A DNA stretch of 64,000 bases from contig NW_022145558.1 in NCBI RefSeq assembly GCF_000002235.5, forward strand, positions 2,418,001-2,482,000, in the 5' to 3' direction. A program made the translations under genes and the position numbers. The notes beneath the pieces are model-generated. The model saw only the letters and a program-made list of their open reading frames with translations. It was not told the origin of the DNA and ran no database searches. The stretch is from Strongylocentrotus purpuratus. Its lineage: Eukaryota; Echinodermata; Echinoidea; Camarodonta; Strongylocentrotidae. Shown here piece after piece: positions 26,008-36,945 of the stretch (its first letter is position 1; every line of letters starts with the position of its first letter).

Positions 26008-26830
26008 TCAATTTCAATTTCCATTTATTTATTCAACCATAAAAATACCTTTACAATAATAATTCATGAAAATATAAAAACATAGGATTAGGAGCCCCTG
26101 AAGAAGTTTGAAAACAAACTTGTGATTGGGACACCAAACATGACACGTATATCGAGAAAATTAACAAAAACAACATTAACGGGAAAACAAATATGTACAC
26201 GAATTTTGTTTGTATAAAGACCTATATGAGGATAAGACATTTACAGCAAATTAACAGCAAAGGACGCACACAGGACACGACGTCAAGCGACACTGCGTCA
26301 CTATATGCGCCCCCCCCCCCCGCTGGCGCTTTGCAGTATTACAAAACATTAAAACGAATATATATATATATATATATATATAAATATAAGAAAAAGAACA
26401 AGTAACATCGTTCATTTTATAGCCTATTACTAGAAGTTCTTCACTTATATAAACATTTATCTTGAAAAGGTGATATAATTTTTTTAAAGGATTTTCCAAA
26501 ATGTTCTAACGAGTTTATAGTGTATAACAAATGAGAAGTTGTTTCAACCTCCTCACACTGTCTACACTTGCTGTCATTAAGAACACGCCATATTAGCGAA
26601 TTTCTTTTGAAGGTAAAATATTGTACAGAAATTTAAAATTGAATTGCTTATAATCATGTTATCTCCAATTTTACACATTTTGAACTATAAAAACTTGTTC
26701 CAATTGAAATAGTCTGGTAATGCAAAACATTCGACCAGATATAAATAGTTGACGGTTCTTGAGTAACCCTTGCACTTAATTTTGAATAAATCTTTTTTGT
26801 AGTTATAGAACCAAGAGTCATATCTTTTCC
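26008..26830 (-). mobile_element. Tx1/L1-like LINE 3' fragment
   Basis: Minus-strand frames give IYIWSNVLHYQTI, IQFKFLYNILPS, then RNSLIWRVLNDSKCRQCEEV with ETTSHLLYTINSLEHFGKSF (zinc knuckle) and NPLKKLYHLFKINVYISEEL. A TA microsatellite (about 26,357-26,381) and a C run interrupt it. The 3' end is AAATTG-rich at about 26,008-26,030. 5'-truncated, with frameshifts. Confidence 0.65.
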
Positions 26831-26831
26831 T

Positions 26832-28188
26832 GTTTTGATTTATTTGATTTTTGATTTATTTATTTCTGTTTGACTTTCTTTTTCTTTTGCATTTTTACAA
26901 ATATATAACGAACAAAACATTGCAAATTTTACACATGACAAAAGAATATATATAGAATAAAGTAAGGCTGACTGTTACTAATTGAGAACATCAAATGGGA
27001 GGGTTGACAAAGTAAGCAAAGCATGAATACCCTCAATAGATACATAATAGTACAAATATGGATGGAAAATATTGGTAAAAGGGGAAAGAGAGAGAGAGAG
27101 AGAGAGAGACAGAAAAAGAGGGGAAAAGAAAGAGGTGGTGTACATTAAGATTCACAGATGTATGTGGTAGTTGGATTTTGATGTGATATAGGCCTATGTA
27201 GATAAAACAAAAACGAAAAGAAGATGCACATTTGAATATAGGGTGGCCAACTTGGGATACATTATAGAATGAAAAGACTCGCGAGGTTTCTGGTCGATAT
27301 GAAAAAGAATGTGAGATCAGCGAGCTGAATTATAAAGACTGTAAACCTAGGCCTGCGAGTCGGAGCCTTGGAATGTTTGTATAGAAGACAGTGTTAAGTT
27401 AGTATCCCAAGTAGGCCACTTTTTATTCATACGTTAATTCATACCAGGTCATGAAAGGTTAAATTCAACTTTTCAATGAATGGAAGCAAACAAATAAGAG
27501 TACCGAAAATTATCGACTTTTGTAACGACGGGTATACGAGGGGAACTTATGAAGATTTAATGGTAAGCAAATTTTGATTGTGGATTTAAAGATAATGCGC
27601 AATAAGAAACATTTTCACCGCTCTAAATAGCATTGTATAATAATCGACTTTTATTTCAGGGGGTAGTGCATTCCAGATATCAGGGCCAGAATGTCTAATT
27701 GAGTTTTGAGCTGAGGCTGTTTTGGCGTTAAATAGGTGATAGTCATTGGAATGCCTTGTTGGGTAGGAGTGAAAATTAGCATTATGTTGGAATAATATGA
27801 CTAGTTATGGGGGAGAATGCCGTTATCATGGCAAATAAAGGGTCAGTGCGGTCGCGATAACCTGCATCGGTACAAACTCGAATTGCTTTGTTTCTGTAAC
27901 ATTAATATACGATTAGTATTGTACTAATATGAGTAGCCCATATGATATTGCTGTAAGAAATATATGGTAAAACCAGTGTATTATATAGCATACTTTTAGC
28001 ACATGTGTTGGCCAAAAATATTTTAGCTTAAATAGTATACCAATATTGCGAGAAATAGGGGTAGAGATACAGTTCACATGATCATTCCAGTTACATCTTT
28101 CATTTATACAGTATATACACCTAAGAATGTTGTTGATAACCTTTTTCTATTAGAACATTATCAACAAGCAGCTCAAAATTATGAATTC
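26832..28188 (-). mobile_element. CR1/jockey-like LINE, 5'-truncated, 1.36 kb
   Basis: The minus strand reads RCNWNDHVNCISTPISRNIG, then a mutated stretch, then SYPTRHSNDYHLFNAKTA with HSGPDIWNALPPEIK, the C-terminal third of a CR1/jockey-type RT. About 750 bp of 3' UTR follows, with an AAATC-type tail at 26,832-26,870. Stops and shifts in the middle. A GA microsatellite lies in its UTR (27,089). Confidence 0.72.
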
Positions 28189-28664
28189 AATTCAATTTAA
28201 TTCAATTCAGAACTTTATTTCAGACTCAGCTGCACAAGGCAGAGGTCCATAAAACATATGTTACATATAGATAGGGAAAAGAGCTGAGTATAAACATGAT
28301 GAGTATAATAACAACAAACCGTACAAATACTAAAGAATATAACAACTAACTATACTACGTATATACAATGTAACTGTAACATGTAACCTTTATCTGTAAA
28401 ATTGATAACAGAAGGCCTATAGCAATCTAACTCTAAGCTGTACCTGTAACTGCAAGATTAAAATAAATATATGTATAACAAAATTAAGTTGTAACTTAAT
28501 TGTAACACTCTCTGCTCAACAACTAAAACAATATACTAATAATAGATAACTAGATATTATAACAAGCAACAAGGACTAAGGACTATACTGCAACCATGAG
28601 AGGCTGGATAATCCTTGGTAACATTATGCAAAATATGATCAATTCCGAGGTGTCAGCAGTCGTA
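28186..28664 (-). mobile_element. Putative LINE 3' end with AATTG-type tail
   Basis: It starts with ATTCAATTCAATTTAATTC, the complement of a short-period LINE tail, followed by UTR-like sequence with no frame. Third in a stack of minus-strand LINE 3' ends. Family not determined. Confidence 0.4.
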
Positions 28665-28667
28665 TCA

Positions 28668-29082
28668 GGACAATTACCCCCTGGGCAATCACCCCCCGGA
28701 AAATTACCACCCGGAAAACTACCCCCCACGGACAATTACCCCCCAGAAAATTACCCCCCGGAGAATTACCCCCCGAGGACAATTACCCCCCAAGGACAAT
28801 TACCCCCAGAAAATTACCCCCCGGAGAATTACCCCCCGAGGACAATTACCCCCCAAGGACAATTACCCCCCGGAAAATTACCCCCGAGGACAACTACCCC
28901 CCGAGGACAATTACCCCCCGAGGACAACTACCCCCGAGGACAATTACCCCCCGAGGACAATTACCCCCCGAGGACAACTACCCCCGAGGACAATTACCCC
29001 CCGAGGACAACTACCCCCCAAGTACAACTACCCCCCTCTTCCGAGGACAACTATCCCCGATGACAATCACCCCGAGGAATTT
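28668..29082. repeat. GGACAATTACCCCCC minisatellite, copy 1
   Basis: About 24 units of 16-18 bp (GAGGACAATTACCCCCC and variants with AACTAC, AAAATTA, AGAATTA). It opens AGGACAATTACCCCCTGGGC, exactly as the inverted copy at 30.8-31.2 kb does. The Pro-rich open frame across it is a by-product. Confidence 0.92.
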
Positions 29083-29461
29083 CTAACACTGTGACAAATA
29101 ATGCGAGCTTCTCTCCAAATTGCTCTTTATAGAAAATTTCATAAACTTTCAATTTCTATGTTATTTGTGAAGTTCATTTCAGTGTGGGAGGGGGAGGGGT
29201 GGGAGTTGCCCAATTCCCTCGAAGTTTTGCTACCGAGTAAATAACAGAAATTACATTTTTTAAAGAAATTCAATAATACATTGCGCGCAGATGAGTACGC
29301 CTTACAGCCTCTCTCACCAACAATGGCAAAACAAATAAATTAGGATGTAATATTTCATTTATGCATCCTCTGTCACTTTTTAAGCTGATCGTGTATTTGT
29401 CTTTGTATAATGGGCCCTCGACCATGATCCGAAATTAAGGTTTTCTTCACGTTATCTATAT

Positions 29462-29640
29462 AATTATGTTGTCATGCGGGAGTATGATATGCGCAGGTCG
29501 AGGGTTCGAATCACGACACCGGCACTAATATCCTTTTTCAAGATATTAACCTGCACTTGCTACTCTCCACCCAGGTGTTAAATGGGTACCCGGTAGTATG
29601 CGACCGTCATTGTTGGTCACAACGGTGTCGATTTTTATCC
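29462..29640 (+). mobile_element. tRNA-derived SINE, copy 1
   Basis: Pol III box B-like GGGTTCGAATCACG, then CGGCACTAATATCC, AAGATATT, CACCCAGGTGTTAAATGGGT and ACCC. The same order is found inverted at 46.97-47.14 kb. The box A side is weak. Confidence 0.65.
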
Positions 29641-29834
29641 GTGGTTGGGGGGGGGGGTGATAGGTGCCAAAATAATTTCGGCAATGGATCAAAGCAACCA
29701 AGAGGTAGAAATGTGTGGCAGGTTGCACCCCCTCCCTTACAAGTTATTAATTTTTTCAAGTCACCCTCAATAAAGATAACATTTCAGAGAATATGGGACC
29801 CATGTGGGCTTGCAACTTGGGTTATTATCCTCTC

Positions 29835-30190
29835 AAGCGCGTAGCAAGGATTTTATTTTAGGGGGGCGGTAGTGAGCACGCGAAGCGCGCTCCCTAAAGG
29901 GGGTGGCTGCAGGGAGGGGGTTTTTCGTCCCCGTCCCACGCGAAGCGCGGAAGCTTTGATGTTTCATTTAATTATTAGAGAAAGAAGACGATTCGTTGTA
30001 CCGTTCTCGACTCTTAATCCTTGTCTAAATTCAATTTCTTTTGACCTTTAATTAATTATTAAATGAATAAAGTTCCCCTTCCTTCGCGCGTAGCGCGGAA
30101 GCTCTGACATTTCATTAAATTGATAAAGAAAGAAGACGATTCGTTGTACCATTCTCGACTCTTAATCCTTGTCTGATTTCAGTTCCTCTG
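29835..30190. repeat. Repeat with CGCGAAGCGCG motifs and internal duplication
   Basis: It begins GCGCGTAGCAAGGATTTTA and contains ACGCGAAGCGCGG. A block GAAGACGATTCGTTGTACC...CTTAATCCTTGTCT occurs twice, about 140 bp apart (29,990 and 30,133). Looks like a DNA-transposon remnant; right end unclear. Confidence 0.55.
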
Positions 30191-30344
30191 GACGGCTATG
30201 CATTATGGCTCAAGGCATGGGCACACAGAAGATTTGTTTATGTTGGGAACCGGGGTAAAATACAATAAATTATTGAAAATTTATTGCATTTTCTGTGTTT
30301 TATTTTATTTATGGAAACTGCCCCCTACCCTAGCCCCCGCTGCG

Positions 30345-30482
30345 TACAGTCATGGTTCAGTGACAAAGCAATGGCCTCGTAACTGTGAGGCCCCAGGATC
30401 AAAACCGTGTCGATGTGCTATATTAGTGCCCTTTTGCGGGGCATTAATCCTCATTACTGTCATTTATGACTTAAGGGCATAG
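30345..30482 (+). mobile_element. tRNA-derived SINE, second family
   Basis: The head folds like a tRNA anticodon arm (GGCCTC-GTAACTGT-GAGGCC) followed by a box B-like AGGATCAAAACC. The body then reads GTGCCCTTTTGCGGGGCATT and AATCCTCATTACTGTC. No tail seen. Confidence 0.6.
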
Positions 30483-30817
30483 GTCCCCTAGTTAATAAGC
30501 ATAGTAGCATACATATGCTTTAGCAGTCACGCAAAGCACACATTGGCAAATTATTGATCAATAAAATCTGAGAATGTATACTATTATCTAGATCTATTAT
30601 TTTTAAATAATTTTTAAAATAATTCCATAAATTGGTATAAAAACAAAATATTCCACCTTTATGAGCGACAGTGTATATGTATTAAAGGGAAATGTTTAGT
30701 AACGAGGAAGACAACGTGCTAGTATTTGAGCGAATATGGGTTCATGAAGGGGGTCTTATAGGCTCGTAGCCATCTCTCAATGTATCAGATCGTCTTTTGC
30801 TATTGAATCCTGATTGT

Positions 30818-31216
30818 CCACGGGGGGTAGTTGTCCTCGGGGGGTAATTGTCCTCGGGGGTAGTTGTCCTCGGGGGGGGGGGGGTAATTGTCCTCGGGGG
30901 TAGTTGTCCTCGGGGGGTAATTGTCCTCGGGGGTAGTTGTCCTCGGGGGGTAGTTGTCCTCGGGGGGTAGTTGTCCTCGGGGGGTAGTTGTCCGGGGGGG
31001 TAATTTTCCGGGGGGTAATTGTCCTCGGGGGGTAGTTGTCCTCGGGGGGTAATACTCCGGGGGGTAATTTTCCGGGGGGTTATTGTCCTTGGGGGGTAGT
31101 TGTCCTCGGGGGGTTATTCTCCGGGGGGTAATTTTCCGGGGGGTAATTGTCCTTCGGGGGTAGTTTTCCGGGGGGTAAATTTCCGGGGGTGATTGCCCAG
31201 GGGGTAATTGTCCTAG
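30818..31216. repeat. GGACAATTACCCCCC minisatellite, copy 2 (inverted)
   Basis: Same unit as 28,668-29,082 read on the minus strand. It follows directly on the LINE reading frame at 31,217 and gives that frame a false Pro-rich extension. G runs of up to 10 occur within it. Confidence 0.92.
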
Positions 31217-33165
31217 AACCGTCAGCAGTCTATTAAGCCAAAATTTCCAGAGGCCCGATGTGTACCTAAGGCAACTATACGTGGGGTTCACTAATACCTT
31301 TACAATACCATTCTCAGAGACATCCACTCTCTGGATGAACTTATACATGAGATTTCGTAAAACAGCCGAACGGACCAGAACATTCAACTCAGCAAACATT
31401 CGACTAGCACTAAAGTATCTACGTACCCTAAGAAGCATTCTCATGGCATCATTATAGGCCACAGCAAGCCTGTGCAAACAGCTCTTCTTAAAATTACTCC
31501 ACAGATGCGCAGTATACAAAGGTAGTAACTCCTTGGGTGTACAGTATGCCCTAAATAATGCCACCGTCACATCTGGAGAACATATATGAAATTTCGTAAC
31601 GAGCATATTACCTTGAGCATATAATTTACGACACTGTCGACTAATATCTTTATCATCACAGAGATCCTCAGTATAAAAAGAAATGACCAAGATACATGAC
31701 TTCTGTTCTGTACACACATTGAGTTTAGCTCCACATAAATAAAAATCCGGGAATACCAATCTACAGTGTTCCTTACATCTAATCATCATAACATGACTAT
31801 TTTTTGCATTATATTTGACATCATTATCATATCCATAATCAGAACAAATCTTGAGCAAACTCTGCAACCCAGCAGTTGACGGGTTAAAAATAACGAGGTC
31901 ATCGGCATACATTAACTGATTGACTACTATACTGCCAACTACACAGCCTTTTTTACAAGCATTCAAATTGTCGGATAGACCATCCATTTACAGGTTAAAG
32001 AGAAAGGGAGAAAGAATACCTCCCTATCTAACTGCATTAATGACATGGAATGGTTCAGACACACTACTTCCCCATCTAGGCATCATTGTTTGATGGGTAT
32101 ACCAAAACACGAGTATCCTAATCAGGTACTTAGAAATACCTCTATCAGCCATTTTCGTAAACAGCTTTTCATGATTTACCCGATCAAAAGCTTTGGAAGC
32201 ATCAAGAAAACAAAGAAACAAGGAAGAATTTCTGCTACGATAACTTGCAATAACTTTCTTCAGAGCAAATATACACATGTCAGTGCCATGTTTGGCTTTA
32301 AAACCGATCTGGTTGTCTTTAGTAAGAATTTACATCTCCAACCGATCAGGCAATATCTTTTCCAGCACTTTGGACAGGACACTAGCCAATGATATAGGTC
32401 TATAGTTGTCCTTACTAGTAATGCGACCAGCTTTGTTTTTAAGGACCGGCACCAAAACAACGGAAATCATAATATCTGGTAAGAAACCATGAATCAAAAA
32501 TCCGGAAATGCACATTGCAAGCAAGGGCATGAGTTTCGGACTTGCAAACTTTAAATGTTTAGCTGTAATAGTATCAAGACCGCATGACTTATTGTCGTCT
32601 AATTTTCTAATATCTTCTTTTACCTCCTCAGGAGAGATAACCATATTTACATCAAAGTCAACATTAGTTACATCCTGCACCGTACTCTGTACACAATTAA
32701 ACAAATCCTTATAATGGCTACACCACAATTCACTTATTTTTTCATCACCAGAGATACCTTCAATATTAGTTGGAAGGGGCGCTTTACTATTATTAACACA
32801 TTTCATTTTTTTCCAAAATAATAACTTTTACCCTGCAATTTACGAGCAACGGAGTCCGCCCGCATGACTTCTCATTATTCTTAATAAAACGGAGAGCATA
32901 CTTGAATCGTGCATTGGCCCTCTTTTTTTAGCTCAAATAACCGTCCCTGTCTGTTTTTGCCAGCTTCAACCCAGAGTAGGTGAGCCTCACGAGCAGCAGA
33001 GTGGAGCTCTGACACATGCTCATTCCAGCCAGGCCTAGTATTATGAACCTTGTTTTTACAGTGATATAGAGATTCACTAGCATCACATAAGCATATCACA
33101 ATATTATCATATGTATTACATACATAATTAGCATGGTCATTGTTCAAACAATTGGAATCTTTTTA
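31217..33165 (-). mobile_element. Non-LTR retrotransposon (LINE), degenerate RT
   Basis: Read on the minus strand in order: WNEHVSELHSAAREAHLLW, then DNKSCGLDTITAKHLKFASP, KDNYRPISLASVLSKVLEKI, SLFLCFLDASKAFDRVNHEK and NQLMYADDLVIFNPS. The C-terminal part (LFRAYCTP, AYNDAMRMLLRV, LRNLMYKFIQRVD) follows. At least three frame breaks separate these blocks; the endonuclease is absent. The 3' end is replaced by the minisatellite. Clade not certain (jockey/Rex-like group). Confidence 0.85.
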
Positions 33166-33834
33166 CTCATTAAAGTATAGATTATTCTCCAACTTTAGTG
33201 ACCGGATGAGTAAAAAAAAGTGTGTAGAGTGGCTCTTTGCTCCCTAATTTGTCACAGACTCTTTATTCGTTGGATCGTACATACGTACCCGACCGTCACG
33301 TTTTTAGCGGCCGACGATCCCCAGAATAAGTGTAAGTAGATTTAATTTTTCTTAATTTTGAATCAGTTAGTAGTAAAGGGATCCCTTGAATTTTATGCAG
33401 ACCTTTTTCTAAAACAAGTTAAGGCTACCGATCAGATATAAAATCTAGATCTAGAGCCGAAATTTTGAAGCTCTTCTTGTGCACGACCGAAGTGTAGGTA
33501 GTGCATGGCGAAGGACTTCCATTTTTAAGTGACAAACATACAAACTCACCGTACGAACGGCGATATAACCTGACTGACTGAGTAAATGAAGCATTACTCA
33601 CTAGTTGAGTTGGATCGATTTACTCACAACATTAGGTTAAATAATTCACTTATTTAAAATACTCATTTGCCATGTCACTATAATGTCAAATTAACAAAAC
33701 TCATTCCTGTGAGTTATAAATCTCAATTTAATGAGTTAATGTATTCAGTTAAGTGTGTCACTATAGTGTCAAAGTTTGTTTGCCTATCTGAGTAAGATTA
33801 CCCAAATATTTATTTGTGTATAAGCTTTACAAAT
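33166..33834. other. Non-coding stretch 3' of GPCR paralog B
   Basis: AT-rich with recurrent ACTCA/GAGT and TGTCACTAT-GTGTCAAA motifs. Possibly a degraded element; no clear ends. Confidence 0.4.
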
Positions 33835-33921
33835 CTGTGTCATTTATTACTTATAATTGTGATTAAGTTATGATGAAACATCGACAATTCTCGGTTTCGT
33901 TTTTTCTGGGTCGCACTTTAT
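33835..33921. mobile_element. Solo end of the mariner-type MITE
   Basis: Matches the left about 87 bp of the 3,016-3,589 element in reverse orientation, ending CGTTTTTTCTGGGTCGCACTTTA. The other end is absent. It lies 32 bp past the stop codon of GPCR paralog B, so it is probably in that gene's 3' UTR. Confidence 0.75.
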
Positions 33922-33952
33922 AGAATCGTAGAGGTCTGTTTCTCTTCTGTCA

Positions 33953-34556
33953 TTAAAGAAGAGTATCATCCGACTGTTTATTTAAAGGTGGACCTGTATC
34001 AAGAGTACTTTCGAAGTACGTGGAAGCCTGACCTTCAGCAACAGAATCAGTTTTAACCGTCGAGATGAACGTGACGTCAGAAGGTCGTTGGGTCATACGT
34101 GCTCCACTCGACGATGCCCAAAATTCAGAACTGCGTCTACGGGCAGACGATGCACCATGCAGAAAACGATTCTTAGTTATCGTCAATTTTTCTCTCAGCT
34201 CTGGTTGCCTCATGCCAAAGAGAAGAAACACAAAAACTCCCTGGAGGGAGTTAAAGATGGAGAATAAGGCGTTGAACAAGTAGCGACCTCCACCAAAAGA
34301 CAGAAACCCGAAAGCCCATGTCAGACCCATCAGCGTGCCTATCGCGACGACGTTTTGGGCGCGGCGAATGGCTTCCATGCGCGCTTTGATGGTATTCTCT
34401 TTCTTTGACTCCAATGTGCTTGACTTGGAGGTTGAGATCCTACCACAACTCAGTTTGTAGAGTACCATAGCGAAAATGATGCCATTGAATGACAGGATGA
34501 GTCCGATGGGAAGGACCAGTCCGAAGTATAACGAATATCCAGGGAGAATAAAACAG
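33953..34556 (-). CDS. Terminal exon of paralog B: TM5-TM7 and long tail
   Basis: Encodes ECL2 Cys (YCFILPG), TM5 (LYFGLVLPIGLILSFN), TM6 (NVVAIGTLMGLTWAFGFLSF), TM7 (FNALFSIFNSLQGVFVFLLF) and helix 8 (GMRQPELREKL). The tail shares the RPSDVT block with paralog A, then runs on for about 33 residues and ends in D-T-L-L, which fits a class I PDZ ligand (T at -2, hydrophobic at 0). Paralog A lacks this ending. Confidence 0.92.
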
Positions 34557-36898
34557 CTGGAAATAAGAAGAAATTATAGATGATAGGTCACCAGTTCGAC
34601 AATGATTCTCCGTCATAAAGTAGATGTCTTTTGCAAGAAAACTATCATGAATGTAGCAGAGGATTCTTTTGTAAAGTAACATAATATTACCTTCTCGCAC
34701 ACATACACACACGCGCACATCTTACACGGACACCCACACACATTGCGTAATTTCCACCTGGTTAAATCGTTGGAATTTGACTGGAACATTAATCAGATAC
34801 ACAATGAAAATGAAATATTCTTTATAACAAAATAGCTTCAGTAACTCTCGTGGGATTTTTTGTTTTAATTTTATAAACAAATATGCAAATATTTAAAATA
34901 TACAAATTTTCAATAATTGCTTACTATTCATAATTTTGGTAAGCTGTCCACTTGCTGGCAACTGTTATTATGACGACAACCAATGGAATGCCTGTATACA
35001 AATGTAATAGACAACACAGTTGGAAAGAATAGCACATAAAAAGTGGGGATACGCACAAAATTAAGACATGTTAAATGTTAACAGGTCGGGAGAGAAACCA
35101 GAATAATAGCCTTTAGTTTCATTTTTGGCTCATGATTTTATGTTCAGATGCAACAAATAAAAATGAATAACGAAGCTGTAGCATTGTAATTAAGTGGCAA
35201 GAATTCCCTACCAAAACTGGTAAACCAGCTTTGTTATATAGATGATTAACCCGTTCCCCTTTTACGTTATCTACTAATGATCATCAGCAGATTAAACCCT
35301 TGTCTATTCAATGAAAAATTCTCTTTTTATATCGTGTTAGAAAATATAGGAATATCCTGGTGTTCCCCAACCTTTTCGTACATATGAGTTTATATAAGGT
35401 AAGCTAATGGCATATGTTGCTGCCTCGTGAGGAATGACAAGAATTTCACGGTGTCAACCATTTGTAACATCAATTCGTGTAAATATTCAAGTAAAAAGTT
35501 ACTATTGAGAAAGTAAAGATGAAGGAACATGGATGGTTGTCAACAAAATAGTTTAATAGCACAACAGTTACGTTGATCATTGGAAATGAGAAACCGAGAG
35601 TTCACTTTTAGAGACCTTTCTTCTGAAATTTATAAATAATAATCGATATGCGATATGTTCACGAAATAATTTTATATTAAAGTTTATGACAATTGTTTTA
35701 CTTTTAAATCCAGCAACTTACCCCAACCAATCACAGAGCATTTTAGTAGAAACTTCGGTATGTATGAATTCAGAACCCTAACAAACATCATGTACATGTT
35801 GAAGGATTCTACACCCATCCAAGCAATCGATGCAAGGCAGAAGTAATGCAATAGGATAGCAACCAAAGTACAGCTGATCCTCGAGGTTGGTCGGTCAATA
35901 CCGATGACGAAAGTGACGTACAGAGCTAGCAGCGCGAAACTGAGATTGATAAGGATCTGCTGTGGCTGTTTCCTGCGCAGTTTCCTGTGAAGTAAAGATG
36001 ATACCAATGATGATAAAGAATATTTCTGACAAGATGCAACCTCTTGAAAGTGTTAATATAGTTTATTTTTTAATAATACTTGCTTTTGCAGATTTCATGT
36101 GTACTTTGCTACTCTTTCACACTTTGTAGATATAAATTATTAATTCCTTGAGAAATTGTATTTTCCCCCAACTATTTATTAAGAAGATCTTTGTCTCAAC
36201 GTTACAACATGTATCAACTGTGGCTTCTTTGGAATATCATGTTTCTAATTTTTACAGAAAAATCGAATACGACATCTTCTGGAAATTTTGTCAGTTATTT
36301 AGAAGCATCAAAATACAACGACTCTTTTCAGATTAATAGGGCGTCGAATGTTCTGTAACATGGTAGCAATTATTCTCTGTCTGTGATCTTTAGATATCTC
36401 TTTATATTATATTTCTGTTCCTCTGATAGCCCCCATGTTCAAAACATGCATTGTACTGTTTGATGAGGGTAGGGAGTTTTGAAATCTCACCTAAAACCTA
36501 GCAGAATGCAGAGGGTTATGACGAGACAAACAATCGAAGCTATACAACCGATGCGACTGATTACATCAAGAGCTTTAGATATGATGCTTCCTTTGATATC
36601 CTATGAAGAATAAACATAACAAAATACATATTGTATTAGTGTAATCTAGAAACGGACACAATTCTACCGGCCCAGAGTGTTTTTTCCCCAAATAAACGTC
36701 GAAAAGGTATGTATAAAGTGTAACTGGTAGACCATTAAAACGAGAGGATGAAACTATTCGATAATCTTTTCGCAATATATCGCTTTTCATCTTCTCCATT
36801 CGATGGTTCACCCGAACCGTTAAATTCATTGCCACATTTTCCACTGGCCATGTTAAAATGAATAACTCTAATGCATGGGTGTTTTTTAAAACTATATT

Positions 36899-36945
<47 letters not shown>

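Noticed and set aside
28596-29063. Pro-rich 155-residue protein
   Set aside because: Translation of a 16-18-bp minisatellite; the frame drifts with unit length and the inverted copy gives the same peptide fused to a LINE.
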